Below, piece by piece: positions 48,236 to 60,641 of a stretch of 64,000 nucleotides of DNA (its first letter is position 1; each line of letters begins with the position of its first letter). The DNA lies in the NCBI RefSeq assembly GCF_009389715.1, contig NC_052402.1, forward strand, positions 24,190,013-24,254,012, in the 5' to 3' direction. A program made the translations under genes and the position numbers. The stretch is from Phoenix dactylifera (taxonomy: Eukaryota; Streptophyta; Magnoliopsida; Arecales; Arecaceae). The notes beneath the pieces are model-generated. The model saw only the letters and a program-made list of their open reading frames with translations. It did not search any database and was not told the DNA's origin.

Positions 48236-48861
48236 CTTTTCTTAAATTTTTTTTTTATGGATATGCTTCTAAATATCGAATTTTGCATGAGTATCCTTCT
48301 AAAATTGATATTTGCATGTGTACTCTCGTAAAACTTTATTATTGTACAAATGTTCCTAATATAACGGTAGTTCTAACGGTGTTAAGAAAAATTATATTTA
48401 TATTAATTAAAAATAAAATAAAAATTTAAAATTAAACTTTTGTTCCTGTCTTCTTCTCCTGCTATTGAGATTATGATCAATTTGCATATCTACCCATTAA
48501 GGATATTTTAGTTATTTTAATTTAAAATCGTTAATTTTTTAGCATCGTTAGATAGCATGGGTGTATATGCAAAAACAGAAATAAAAAAGAATAAATAGCA
48601 AAACAAGTATTTTACTAGGATATATATACAATATTAATTTAGAGGTGTATTCATGTAAAACTCGATATTTAGGAGGGTATTCATACACACAAAAAAAAAC
48701 ATTCTTGTTTTTGTCCTCGAAAGAGGATTCGTTTTAAATAGGTTTTAGATATTTTCAGCATGCTAATTTCATCATCCGTTCGCGGCGTAGTTGTTCCCAC
48801 CTCTTCCTAAAAGTCATCCTAAGGTCGAGTGTTCGATCCTCTCTCACCCCATTAGCGGAAA

Positions 48862-48951
48862 AAAGAGCAATGAGGACGAAGCACATCCTGTGATGCCGGG
48901 AGCATCACGGCCATTTGCTTATCTGATGACCTCAGCACCCCTGAGCTCTTT
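48862..48951 (+). ncRNA. C/D snoRNA-like unit, type A
   Basis: 90 nt; stem intact; D' changed (TTGC). Confidence 0.4.
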
Positions 48952-49110
48952 CTTTTTTGGTCCCTTGGAAGAGGATTCGTTTTAAATAGGCTTTAAATAT
49001 TTTCAGCATACTAATTCCATCATCAGGCTGTGTCGCAGTTTGTCTCGTATCCTCTTAAGAGTTGATCCTGAGGTCGAGTGTTTAATCCTCTCTCGCGCCA
49101 ACAGTGGAAA

Positions 49111-49202
49111 AAAGAGAAATGAGGAGAACAGCGCTTCCTGTGATGCCGGGGTGCATCAAAACCGTCTGATTATCAGATGACCTCAGCGCTACTGAGCTCT
49201 TT
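49111..49202 (+). ncRNA. C/D snoRNA-like unit, type B
   Basis: Stem AAAGAGA/GCTCTTT; D' and D CTGA. Confidence 0.5.
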
Positions 49203-49840
49203 CTTTTATTAGATTTTTTTTTTTATGGATATGCTTCTAAATATCGAATTTTGCATGAGTGTCCTTCCAAAATTGATATTTGCATGTATAGTCTCATAAA
49301 ACTTTGTTATTATACAAATGCCCCTAATGTATTGGTTGTTCTAATAGTGTTAAGAAAAATTTTACTTATATTAATAAAAAATGAAATAAAAATTTAAAAT
49401 TATGCTATTATTCCTGTCTTCTTGTCCTGCTATCAAGATTGCGATATATTTGCATGTCTACCCATTAAGAATATTTTAGTTATTCTAATTTAAAATCGTT
49501 AATTTTTTAGTGTCGTTAGATAGCATGGTTATATATACAAAAACAAAAAAAAAAAAAGATAAATAGTAAAACAAGAATTTTACTAGGATATATGTACAAA
49601 TATTTATTTAGAAGAGTATGCATGTAAAACTCGATATTTAGGAGGGTATTCATGCACACACACACAAAAACAAAAAACTTTCTTGTTTTTGTCCCTCGAA
49701 TAGGATTCGTTTTAAATAGGTTTTAGATATTTTCGGCATACAAATTTCATCATGTGGTTGCAGCGTAGTTGGTCCCACCCTCTTCTTAAAAGTCGTCCTA
49801 AGGTCGAGTGATCGATCCTCTCTCACACCATCAGTGGAAA

Positions 49841-49931
49841 AAAGAGCAATGAGGACGACAGCGCATCCTGTGATGCCGGGAGCATCACGACCGTCGGATT
49901 ATCGGATGACCTCAGCGCCCCTGAGCTCTTT
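49841..49931 (+). ncRNA. C/D snoRNA-like unit, type A
   Basis: Stem and D intact; D' CGGA. Confidence 0.5.
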
Positions 49932-50090
49932 CTTATTTGGTCCGTTGGAAGAGGATTCGTTTTAAATAGGTTTTAAATATTTTTAGCATACTAATTCCAT
50001 CATCTGGTTGTGTCGCAGTTTGTCTCGTATCCTTTTAAGAGTTGATCCTGAGGTCGAGTGTTCGATCCTCTCTCGCGCCAATAATGGAAA

Positions 50091-50182
50091 AAAGAGCAAT
50101 GAGGAGAACAGCGCTTCTTGTGATGCCAGGGTGCATCACAACCGTCTGATTATCAGATGACCTCAACGCTCCTGAGCACTTT
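50091..50182 (+). ncRNA. C/D snoRNA-like unit, type B
   Basis: Stem AAAGAGC/GCACTTT; D' and D CTGA. Confidence 0.5.
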
Positions 50183-50807
50183 CTTTTCTTAGATTTTTTT
50201 TTACGGATATGCTTCTAAATATCGAATTTTGCATGAGTATCCTTCTAAAATTAATATTTGCATGTACACTCTCGTAAAATATTGTTATTGTATAAATGCC
50301 CCTAATATAACGGTTGTTGTAACGGTGTTAAGAAAAATTATATTTATATTAATTAAAAATAAAATAAAAATTTAAAATTATGCTATTGTTTCTGTCTTCT
50401 TCTCCTACAATCGAGATTACGATCTATCTGCATATCTACCTATTAAGGATATTTTAGTCATTTTAATTTAAAATCATTAATTTTTTAGCGTCGTTAGATA
50501 GCATGGGTATATATGCAAAAACAAAAATAAAAAAATGATAAATAGCAAAACAAGTATTTTGCTAGGATATACATACAAATATTACTTTAGAAGAGTATTC
50601 ATGTAAAACTCGATATTTAGGAGGGTATTCATGCGCACACAAAAAAAAACTTTCTCGTTTTTGTCCTTGAGGATTCATTTTAAATAGGTTTTAGATATTT
50701 TCAGTATAAAAATTTCATCATCCAGTCACGGCGTAGTTGGTCCCACCTTTTGTTAAAAGTCATCCTAAGGTCGAGTGTTCGATCCTCGCTCACCCCATTA
50801 GTGGAAA

Positions 50808-50898
50808 AAAGAGCAATGGGGACGACAAGGCATCCTGTGATGCCGGGAGCATCACAACCGTCAGATTGTCGGATGACCTCAGTGCCCCTGAGCTCTTT
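50808..50898 (+). ncRNA. C/D snoRNA-like unit, type A
   Basis: Stem and D intact; C box ATGGGGA; D' CAGA. Confidence 0.45.
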
Positions 50899-51057
50899 CT
50901 TTTTTGGTCCCTCGGAAGAGGATTCGTTTTAAATAGGTTTTAAATATTTTCAGCATACTAATTCCATCATCTAGTTGTGTCGCAGTTTGTCTCGTATCCT
51001 CTTAAGAGTTGATCCTAAGGTCGAGTGTTCGATCCTCTCTCGCGCCAATAGTGGAAA

Positions 51058-51149
51058 AAAGAGCAATGAGGAGAACAGCGCTTCCTGTGATGCCGGGGTG
51101 CATCACAACCGTCTGATTATCAGATGACCTCAGCGCTCCTGAGCTCTTC
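51058..51149 (+). ncRNA. C/D snoRNA-like unit, type B
   Basis: Stem AAAGAGC/GCTCTTC; D' and D CTGA. Confidence 0.5.
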
Positions 51150-51776
51150 CTTTTCATAGATTTTTTTTGATGGATATGCTTCTAAATAATGAATTTTGCA
51201 AGTGTATCCTTCTAAAAATGATATTTGCATGTATACTCTCGTAAAACTTTGTTATTGTACAAATGTCCCTAATATAACTGTTATTCTAACGGTGTTAAGA
51301 AAAATTATATTTATATTAATTTAAAATAAAATAAAAATTTAAAATTATGCTTTTGTTCCTGTCTTCTACTCCTGCTATCGAGATTGCGATCTATTTGCTT
51401 GTCTACCCATTAAGAAAATTTTAGTCATTTTAATTTAAAATTGTTAATTTTTTAGCATCGTTAGATAGCATAGGTTTATATGCAAAAATAGAAATAAAAA
51501 AAGGATAAATAGCAAAACAAGTATTTTACTAGGATATACATACAAATATTAATTTAGAGGTGTATTCATGTAAAACTCGATATTTATGGGGGTATCATGC
51601 ACGCAAAAAAAAAACATTCTTGTTTTTGTCCCCGGAAGAGGATTCGTTTTAAATAGGTTTTAGATATTTTCAGCATACGAATTTCATCATCCGGTCACGG
51701 CGTAGTTGTTCCCACCTCTTCTTAAAAGTCATCCTAAGGTCGAGTGTTCGATCCTCTCTCACCCCATTAGCGGAAA

Positions 51777-51866
51777 AAAGAGCAATGTGGATGGAGCGCA
51801 TCCTATGATGCCGGGAGCATCACGACCGTCTGATTGTTGGATGACCTCAGCGCCCCTGAGCGCTTT
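51777..51866 (+). ncRNA. C/D snoRNA-like unit, type A
   Basis: 90 nt; C box ATGTGGA; stem closing base changed (GCGCTTT). Confidence 0.45.
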
Positions 51867-52025
51867 CTTTTTTGGTCCCTTGGAAGAGGATTCGTTTTAA
51901 ATAGGTTTTAAATATTTTCAGCAGACTAATTCCATCATCTGGCTGTGTCGCAGTTTGTCTTGTCTCCTCTTAAGAGTTGATCCTCAGGTCGAGTGTTCTA
52001 TCCTCTCTCACGCCGACAATGGAAA

Positions 52026-52117
52026 AACTAGCAATGAGGAGAACAATGCTTCCAATGATGCCGGGGTTTATCACAACCGTCTGATTATCAGATGACCTCA
52101 GCGCTCCTGAGCTCTTT
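52026..52117 (+). ncRNA. C/D snoRNA-like unit, type B
   Basis: 5' stem side changed to AACTAGC; hairpin lost (GGGGTTTATCACA); D CTGA. Confidence 0.4.
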
Positions 52118-52751
52118 CTTTTCTTAGATTTTTTTTTATGGATATGCTTCTAAATATCGAATTTTGCATGAGCATTCTTCCAAAATTGATATTTGCATGT
52201 ATACTCTCGTAAAACTTTGTTAGTGTACAAATACCCCTAATATAACGGTTGTTCTAACGGTGTTAAGAAAAATTATATTTTTATTAATTAAAAATAAAAT
52301 AAAAATTTAAAATTATGCTATTGTTCCTGTCTTTTTTTTCTACTATCGAGATTGTGATCTATTTGCATGTCTACCCATTAAGGATATTTTTGTCATTTTA
52401 ATTTAAAATTGCTAATTTTTTAGCGCCGTTAGATAGCATGGGTATATATGCAAAAATAAAAAATAAAAAAAGGATAAATAGAAAACAAGTATTTTACTTG
52501 GACATACATACAAATATTAATTTACAAGAGTATTCATGTAAAACTCGATATTTAGGAGGGTATTCATGCACACACAAGAAAAAAAAAAACTTTCTTGTTT
52601 TTGACCTTGGAAGAGGATTCATTTTCAATAGGTTTTAGATATTTTTAGCATACAAATTTCATCATCCAGTCGCGGCGTAGTTGTTCCCACCTCTTCTTAA
52701 AAGTCATCCTAAGGTCGAGTGTTTGATCCTCTCTCACCCCATCAGTGGAAA

Positions 52752-52842
52752 AAAGAGTAATGAGGACGACAGCGCATCCTGTGATGCCGGGAGCATCACG
52801 ACTGTCTGATTATTGGATGACCTCAGCGCCCCTGAGCCCTTT
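52752..52842 (+). ncRNA. C/D snoRNA-like unit, type A
   Basis: Stem AAAGAGT/GCCCTTT; D' and D CTGA. Confidence 0.45.
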
Positions 52843-53001
52843 CTTTTTTAGTCCCTTGGAAGAGGATTCATTTTAAATAGGTTTTAAATATTTTCAGCAT
52901 ACTAGTTCCATCATCTGGCTGTGTCGCAGTTTGTCTCGTATCCTTTTAAGAGTTGATACTGAGGTCGAGGGTTCGATCCCCTCTCGCGCCAACAATGGAA
53001 A

Positions 53002-53093
53002 AATGAGTATTGAGTAGAACAGTGCTTCCTATGATGCCGGGGTGCATCACAACTGTCTGATTATCAGATGAGCTCAGCGCTCGTGAGTTCTTC
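53002..53093 (+). ncRNA. C/D snoRNA-like unit, type B, decayed
   Basis: C box ATTGAGTA; D box GTGA; stem weak. Confidence 0.25.
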
Positions 53094-53717
53094 CTTTTCT
53101 TAGATTTTTTTTTTATGGATATGCTTCTAAATATTGAATTTTGCATGAGTATCCTTCTAAAATTGGTATTTGTATGTATACTCTCATAAAACTTTGTTAT
53201 TGTAGAAATGCCCCTAATATAACGGTTGTTCTAACGGTGTTAAGAAAAAATATATTTATATTAAATAAAAATAAAAAAAAATTAAAATTATGCTATTGTT
53301 CTTGTCCTCTTCTCCTTCTATCGAGATTGCGATCTATTTGCATGTCTACCCATTAAGAATATTTTAGTCATTTTAATTTAAAATTGTTAATTTTTTTGCG
53401 TCGTTAGATAGCATGGGCATATATGCAAAAACAAAATTAAAAAATAGATAAATAGCAAAACAAATATTTTACTAGGATATACATACAAATACTAATTTAG
53501 AAGTGCATTCATGCAAAACTCGATATTTAGGAGGGTATTCACGCACAAAAAAAAACTTTCTTATTTTTGTCCCTCGAAGAGGATTCGTTTTAAATAGGTT
53601 TTAGATATTTTGAGCATACAAATTTCATCATTCGATCGTGGCGTAGTTGGTCCCACCTCTTCTTAAATTTCATCCTAAGGTCAAGTGTTTGATCCTCTCT
53701 CACCCCATCAGTGGAAA

Positions 53718-53808
53718 AAAGAGTAGTGAGGACGACAGCGCATCCTGTGGTGCCGGGAGCATCACGATCGTCTGATTGTCGGATGACCTCAGCGCCCCTG
53801 AGCTCTTT
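53718..53808 (+). ncRNA. C/D snoRNA-like unit, type A
   Basis: Stem AAAGAGT/GCTCTTT; C box GTGAGGA; D CTGA. Confidence 0.45.
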
Positions 53809-53963
53809 CTTTTTTGGTCCCTTGGAAGAGGATTCGTTTCAAATGGGTTTTAAATATTTTCAGCATACTAATTCCATCATCCGGCTGTGAGTTTGTCTCG
53901 TATCCTTTTAAGAGTTGATCCTGAGGTCGAGTGTTCGATCCTCTCTCGCGCCAACAATGGAAA

Positions 53964-54055
53964 AAAGAGCAATGAGAAGAACAGCACTTCCTGTGATGCC
54001 GGGGTGCATCCCAACTGTCTGACTATCAGATGACCTCAGCGCTCCTAAGCTCTTT
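53964..54055 (+). ncRNA. C/D snoRNA-like unit, type B
   Basis: Stem intact; C box ATGAGAA; D box CTAA. Confidence 0.4.
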
Positions 54056-54690
54056 CTTTTCTTAGATTTTTTTTTATGGATATACTTCTAAATATCGAAT
54101 TTTGCATGAGCATCCTCCCAAAATTGATATTTGCATGTATACTCTCGTAAAACTTTATTATTGTACAAATGCCCCTAATATAACGGTTGTTGTAACGGTG
54201 TTAAAAAAAATTATATTTATATTAATTAAAAATAAAATAAAAATTTAAAATTATGCTATTGTTCCTATCTTCTTCTCCTACTATCGAGATTGCGATCTAT
54301 TTGCATATCTATCCATTAAGGATATTTTTGTCATCTTAATTTAAAATTATTAATTCTTTAGCGTCGTTAGATAGCATGGGTATATATGCAAAAACAAAAA
54401 TAAAAAAAAAGGATAAATAGCAAACCAAGTATTATACTAGGATATACATACAAATATTACTTTAGAAGAGTATTCATGTAAAACTCGATATTTAGGAGGG
54501 TATTCATGCGCACAAAAAAAAAAAAAAACTTTCTTGTTATTGTCCCTAGAAGAGGATTCGTTTTAAATAGGTTTTAGATATTTTCAGCATACAAATTTCG
54601 TCATCCGGTCGCAGCGTAGTTGGTCCCACCTCTTCTTAAAAGTCATCCTAAGGTCGAGTGTTCGATCCTCTCTCACCCCATTAGTGGAAA

Positions 54691-54782
54691 AAAGAGCAAT
54701 GAGGATGACAGCGCATCCAGTGATGCCGGGAGCATCACGACCGTCTGATTATCAGATGACCTCAGCCGCCCCTAAGCTCTTT
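54691..54782 (+). ncRNA. C/D snoRNA-like unit, type A
   Basis: One extra C before the D box (CTAA); stem intact. Confidence 0.4.
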
Positions 54783-54940
54783 CTTTTTGGTCCCTTGGAA
54801 AAGGATTCGTTTTAAATAGGTTTTAAATATTTTCAGCATACTAATTCCATCATCTGGTTGTGTCACAGTTTGTCTCGTATCCTCTTAAGAGTTGATCCTG
54901 AGGTCGAGTGTTCAATCCTCTCTCGCAGCAACAGTGGAAA

Positions 54941-55031
54941 AAAGAGCAACGAGGAGAATGGCGCTTCCTGTGATGCCGGGTGCATCACAACCGTCTGATT
55001 ATTAGATGACCTCAACGCTCCTGAGCTCTTT
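54941..55031 (+). ncRNA. C/D snoRNA-like unit, type B
   Basis: C box ACGAGGA; stem, D' and D intact. Confidence 0.45.
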
Positions 55032-55649
55032 CTTTTCTTAGATTTTGTTTTATGGATATGCTTCTACATATCGAATTTTGCATGAGTATCCTTCTAAAAT
55101 TGATATGTGCATGTGTACTCTAGTAAAACATTGTTATTGTACAAATGTCCCTTGTACAAATGTCCCTAATATAATGATTGTTCCAACGGTGTTAAGAAAA
55201 ATTATATTTATATTAATTAACAATAAAATAAAAATTTAAAATTATGCTTTTATTCCTATCTTTTTCTTCTGCTATCGAGATTGCGATCTATTTGCATGTC
55301 TACCCATTAAAGATATTTTATTCATTTTAATTTAAAATCGTAAATTTTTCTAGCATGGGTATATATCCAAAAACAAAAATAAAAAAAAGGATAAATAGCA
55401 AAACAAGTATTTTACTAGGATATACATACAAATATTAATTTAGAGGTGTATTCATGTAAAACTCGATATTTCAGAGGGTATTCAGCTCTTTCTTTTTGGT
55501 CCCTTGGAAGAGGATTCGTTTTAAATAGGTTTTAAATATTTTCAGCATACTAATTCCATCATCTGGTTGTGTCGCAGTTTGTCTCGTATCCTCTTAAGAG
55601 TTGATCCTGAGGTCGAGTGTTCGATCCTCTCTCGCAACAACAGTGGAAA

Positions 55650-55741
55650 AAAGAGCAACGAGGAGAATGGCGCTTCCTGTGATGCCGGGGTGCATCACAA
55701 CCATCTGATTATCAGATGACCTCAGCACTCCTGAGCTCTTT
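55650..55741 (+). ncRNA. C/D snoRNA-like unit, type B
   Basis: Near-duplicate of the 54941 copy, 709 bp downstream, without a type A partner. Confidence 0.45.
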
Positions 55742-56385
55742 CTTTTCTTAGATTTTGTTTTTTGGATATGCTTCTAAATATCGAATTTTGCATGAGTATC
55801 CTTCTAAAATTGATATGTGCATGTGTACTCTAGTAAAACATTGTTAATGTACAAATGTCCCTTGTACAAATGTCCCTAATATAACGGTTGTTCCAACGGT
55901 GTTAAGAAAAATTATATTTATATTAATTAACAATAAAATAAAAATTTAAAATTATGTTTTTATTCCTGTCTTCTTCTTCTGCTATCGAAATTGCGATCTA
56001 TTTGCATGTCTACCCATGAAAGATATTTTATTCATTTTAATTTAAAATCGTAAATTTTTTAGCATCGTTAGATAGCATGGGTATATATCCAAAAACAAAA
56101 ATAAAAAAAAGGATAAATAGCAAAACAAGTATTTTACTAGGATATACATACAAATATTAATTTAGAGGTGTATTCATGTAAAACTCGATATTTCGGAGGG
56201 TATTCATGCACACAAAAAAAAAACATTCTTGCTTTTGTCCCTGAAAGAGGATACATTTTAAATAGGTTTTAGATATTTTCAGCATACAAATTTCATCATC
56301 CGGTCGCAGCGTAGTTGTTCCCACCTCCTCTTAAAAATCATCCTAAGGTCGAGTGTTCGATCCTCTTTCACCCCATTAGCAAAAA

Positions 56386-56475
56386 AAAGAGCAATGAGGA
56401 CGGAGCGCATCCTGTGATGCCGGGAGCATCACGACCGTCTGATTATCGGATGACCTCAGCGCCCCTGAGCTCTTT
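56386..56475 (+). ncRNA. C/D snoRNA-like unit, type A
   Basis: 90 nt; stem, D' and D intact. Confidence 0.5.
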
Positions 56476-56634
56476 CTTTTTTGGTCCCTTGCAAGAGGAT
56501 TCGTTTTAAATAGGTTTTAAATATTTTCAGCAGACTAATTCCATCATTTCGCTGTGTCGCAGTTTGTCTCGTATCCTCTTAAGAGTTGATCCTCAGCTCG
56601 AGTGTTCTATCCTCTCTCACGCCAACAATGGAAA

Positions 56635-56726
56635 AAATAGCAATGAGGAGAACAGCGCTTCCTGTGATGCCGGGGTGCATCACAACCGTCTGATTATCAG
56701 GTGACCTCAGCGTGCCTGAGCTCTTT
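56635..56726 (+). ncRNA. C/D snoRNA-like unit, type B
   Basis: Stem AAATAGC/GCTCTTT; D' and D CTGA. Confidence 0.5.
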
Positions 56727-57353
56727 CTTTTCTAACATTTTTTTTTATGGATATGCTTCTAAATATCGAATTTTGCATGAGCATTCTTCCAAAATTAATA
56801 TTTGCATGTATACTCTCATAAAACTTTGTTAGTGTACAAATGCCCCTAATATAATGGTTGTTCTAACGGTGTTAAGAAAAAATATATTTATATTAATTAA
56901 AAATAAAATAAAAATTTAAAATTATGCTATTGTTCTTGTCCTCTTCTCCTTCTATCGAGATTGCGATCTATTTGCATGTCTACCCATTAAGGATATTTTA
57001 GTCATTTTAATTTAAAATTGTTAATTTTTTCACGTCGTTAGATAGCATGGACATATATGCAAAAACAAAAATAAAAAATGGATAAATAGCAAAACAAATA
57101 TTTTACTAGGATATATATACAAATATTAATTTAGAAGTGCATTCATGTAAAACTCGATATTTAGGAGGGTATTCATGCACACAAAAAAAAAACTTTCTCG
57201 TTTTTGTCGTGGAAGAGGATTCGTTTTAAATAGGTTTTAGATATTTTCAGCATACAAATTTCATCATCCGGTCGCGGCGTAGTTGGTCACACCTCTTCTT
57301 AAATTTCATACTAAGGTCTAGTGTTCGATCCTCTCTCACCCCATCAGTGGAAA

Positions 57354-57444
57354 AAAAAGCAGTGAGGACGACAGTGCATCCTGTGGTGCCGGGAGCATCA
57401 CGATATTCTGATTGTCGGATGACCTCACCGCCCCTGAGCTCTTT
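57354..57444 (+). ncRNA. C/D snoRNA-like unit, type A
   Basis: Stem AAAAAGC/GCTCTTT; C box GTGAGGA; D' CTGA shifted. Confidence 0.45.
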
Positions 57445-57603
57445 CTTTTTTGGTCCCTTGGAAGAGGATTCGTTTCAAATGGATTTTAAATATTTTCAGC
57501 ATACTAATTCCATCATCCGGCTGTGTCGCAGTTTGTTTCGTATCCTTTTAAGAGTTGATCCTGAGGTCGAGTGTTCGATCCTCTCTCGCGCCAACAATGG
57601 AAA

Positions 57604-57695
57604 AAAGAACAATGAGGAGAACAGCGCTTCCTGTGATGCCGGGGTGCATCACAGCCGTCTGATTATCAGATGACCTCAGCGCTCCTGAGCTCTTT
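57604..57695 (+). ncRNA. C/D snoRNA-like unit, type B
   Basis: Stem AAAGAAC/GCTCTTT; D' and D CTGA. Confidence 0.5.
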
Positions 57696-58058
57696 CTTTT
57701 CTTAGTTTTTTTTTTATGGATATGCTTCTAAATATCGAATTTTGCATGAGCATCCTTCCAAAATTGTTATTTGCATGCATACTCTCGTAAAACTTTGTTA
57801 TTGTACAAATGCCCCTAATATAACGGTTGTTGTAACGGTGTTAAAAAAATTATATTTATATTAATTAAAAATAAAATAAAAATTTAAAATTATGCTATTG
57901 TTCCTGTCTTCTTCTCCTACTATCGAGATTGCGATCTATTTGCATATCTATCCATTAAGGATATTTTTGTCATTTTAATTTAAAATTATTAATTTTTTAG
58001 CGTCGTTAGATAGCATGGGTATATATGCAAAAACAAAAATGAAAAAAATGATAAATAG

Positions 58059-60029
58059 TGTGGAGTGATTGATTAAAACCCCATTTGATTTTGATGAGCT
58101 CAAAGCATTTGAGTATATCTTTTAATTACTAATGAATTCAATTGAGTGTTTCAGTGAAAATCCTGTCTAAGTGTCCCAAGACATGGTTCATAATTGTTGG
58201 ATAAGTTAAGGAGTCTGTTTGAACCAATGTCTGAGACTCGAGTCGACTCCCGAGTATCACGAGTCGACTCCAAGCGTATCAAGTTCACTGGCACGAGCTC
58301 GAGTCGACTCCAGATGAGTACGAGTCGATTCCGACTGAGAACAGACAGAAGAACAGAAAGGATCAACTCAGAACCTGTCAACGAGTCGACTCCTGAAGTG
58401 CGCGAGTCGACTCCAATGTTCACCAAGTCGACTCCAGGGAAGTAAGAGTCGACTCCAAGCAGTCACAGGCAGAAAAGTCAGAGAGCAGTTTTCGGGTCTG
58501 AGATTCGAGTCGACTCCAGTGGAATGCGAGTCGACTCCGATGGTTGACAGGTCGACTCCAAAGAAAGCAAGAGTCGACTCTCAGCGGTACACAAAGAAAG
58601 TCAGAGACCATTTTATGGACTCTGAGATTCGAGTCGACTCCCGCAATACGCGAGTCGACTCCAAGACACCGCGACCCCAAGACAGACAGAAAACCAAGTT
58701 ACTGCCTCTGAGATTCGAGTCGACTCCCAGACAGCTCGAGTCGACTCCAAGACAGCTTCACGTCAAAAGGCAGAAGACCATCTTTCGGAAACTGAGAGCC
58801 GAGTCGACTCCAAGGAAGTTCGAGTCGACTCCAAGACTGGACGAGCTAAAAGACAGAGGATCGGGAGTTCGGGCTCTGAGATTCGAGTCGACTCCCAGGA
58901 CAGTCGAGTCGACTCGAGTGGACAAAATTCAAAATTGGATCCACGGACTTCAGTGGATGAGCCGACTCCAAAATTGCCAAGTCAGCTCCAGAAGTTGACG
59001 AGTCGACTCCAGGTCAAGACGAGTCGACTCCCAGTCGTGAAGGCAACTTTAATTCAAATTTGGAACAGTTGCCGAGTCGACTCCGGAAAAGCTTGAGTCG
59101 ACTCCCGCTACAGCCGAGTCGACTCCTGATCGCGCGAGTCGACTCCAACCCACCAACGGTCATATTGTCAGGCTGCGCAGAGTGTTCAGAACGGGCAGAA
59201 AAAGCACTCTAACGGCTAGTTTCCGTGGGGGTTGGCTTAAATAGCCACAGAGGACTGTAGCAAGGTATAGAACAACTATTTCACTCCAACTAATCAAGCA
59301 TTCAAGCTCTGCAACGTGCTCTTCAACGAAAAAGAGGAAGATCTGCATTTACTGCTTCCAACTACATCTTCCCAGCAATTAAAGCCTCCTTCTCCTGCAT
59401 TCAAGTCGACTACTCTTTCAAGAGGAGACCAGAAGTTTAAGAAGCCATTCCTCATCTCCAATCTAAAAGCATTTGAGGCTTCTTAACTTCATTTATTGTT
59501 CATATTGTTTTCATCTGCTTTTTGAGAAGCTCATTTTCTGTTTTCTTTCTACAACTTGTATTTACTTGGTTCAATCGGGGATTGAATCAAGGGGATTGAG
59601 GTTGGTTGGTGAGCCGAGTTAAAACCAACGTGTGTAAGGGTTCGATTGTGATCCTGGGAAAACAATCGGGGGTAGTTCTAGTCGGTGAGCCTGGGAAAAC
59701 CGACCGAGTTCGTTGTGAGCTCGTAAAACAACAAGTTTGGTTGTGAGCTTGGAAAACAACCGGCTGTAATCCAAGGGGATTATAGTGAATTCCCAAGTGA
59801 GACTTGGGGAGTGGACGTAGGAGCAAGGGTTAGCTCCGAACCACTATAAAACTTGTGTTTGTGATTGATTGTCTCTCCTTCTTCTCATTTCATATTACTC
59901 ACAGCACATAGTAATTAATTAAATAACTTGCAATAGTTTTTAATTAATCATCCATAATGTTTTAAATTATCTAAATTATTTTAAAACCCAATTCACCCCC
60001 CCCCTCTTGGGTTGTCTATCTGGGCAACA
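58059..60029 (+). mobile_element. Solo LTR, same family as 2125-4183, inside the array
   Basis: Starts TGTGGAGTGATT and ends TGGGCAACA, with an exact 5-bp duplication AATAG at 58054-58058 and 60030-60034. Layout follows the 3' LTR at the left of the window: palindrome cluster (about 58235-59150), GTGAGCC/AAAACCAAC repeats (59600-59770), C-rich stretch (59995-60005). No internal region is present, so a full element was probably reduced by recombination between its LTRs. It interrupts the right arm of one array MITE. The intact duplication suggests a fairly young event. Confidence 0.9.
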
Positions 60030-60300
60030 AATAGCAAACCAAGTATTTTACTAGGATATACATACAAATATTACTTTAGGAGAGTATTCATGTAAAACTC
60101 GATATTCAGGAGGGTATTCATGCGCACAAAAAAAAAAACTTTCTTGTTTTTGTCCCTGGAAGAGGATTCGTTTTAAATAGGCTTTAGATATTTTCAGCAT
60201 ACAAATTTCGTCATCCGGTCGCGGCGTCGTTGGTCCCACCTCTTCTTAAAAGTCATCCTAAGGTCGAGTGTTCGATCCTCTCTCACCCCATTAGTGGAAA

Positions 60301-60390
60301 AAAGAGCAATGAGGACGACAACGCATTCAGTGATGTCGCGAGCATCACGACCGTCAGATTATCGGATGACCTCAGCGCCCTAAGCTCTTT
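60301..60390 (+). ncRNA. C/D snoRNA-like unit, type A
   Basis: Stem intact; D box CTAA; D' CAGA. Confidence 0.4.
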
Positions 60391-60549
60391 CTTTTTTGGT
60401 CCCTTGGAAGAGGATTCATTTTAAATAGGTTTTAAATACTTTTAGCATACTAATTCCATCATCTGGTTGTGCCGCAGTTTGTCTCGTATCCTCTTAAGAG
60501 TTGATCCTGAGGTCGAGTGTTCGATCCTCTCCCGCAACAATAGTGGAAA

Positions 60550-60641
60550 AAAGAGCAATGAGGAGAATGGCGCTTCCTGTGATGCCGGGGTGCATCACAA
60601 CCTTCTGATTATCAGATGACCTCAGCGCTCCTGAGCTCTTT
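60550..60641 (+). ncRNA. C/D snoRNA-like unit, type B
   Basis: Stem AAAGAGC/GCTCTTT; D' and D CTGA. Confidence 0.5.

Larger units (their letters stand above)
27843..58058 (+). repeat. Tandem array of tRNA-Met/snoRNA modules, main block
   Basis: The module is a tRNA-Met-derived part of about 75 bp, a 10-nt spacer, a C/D snoRNA-like part of 91-92 nt, a T-rich stop, and a spacer carrying GAAGAGGATTCGTTTTAAAT. Types A and B alternate about 250 bp apart, and B is followed by a MITE insertion. The MITE core TCTAAATATCGAATTTTGCA recurs near 28258, 29187, 29917, 30952, 31671, 32647, 33618, 34346, 35330, 36299, 37279, 37929, 38905, 39860, 40785, 41756, 42714, 43685, 44640, 45611, 46332, 47300, 48265, 49226, 50212, 51180, 52147, 53122, 54088, 55065, 55771, 56758 and 57727. 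Most steps are about 970 bp. Steps of about 650-730 bp lack one module. All modules point the same way. Open readings in the array are read-through of the RNA modules, not proteins. Confidence 0.9.
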
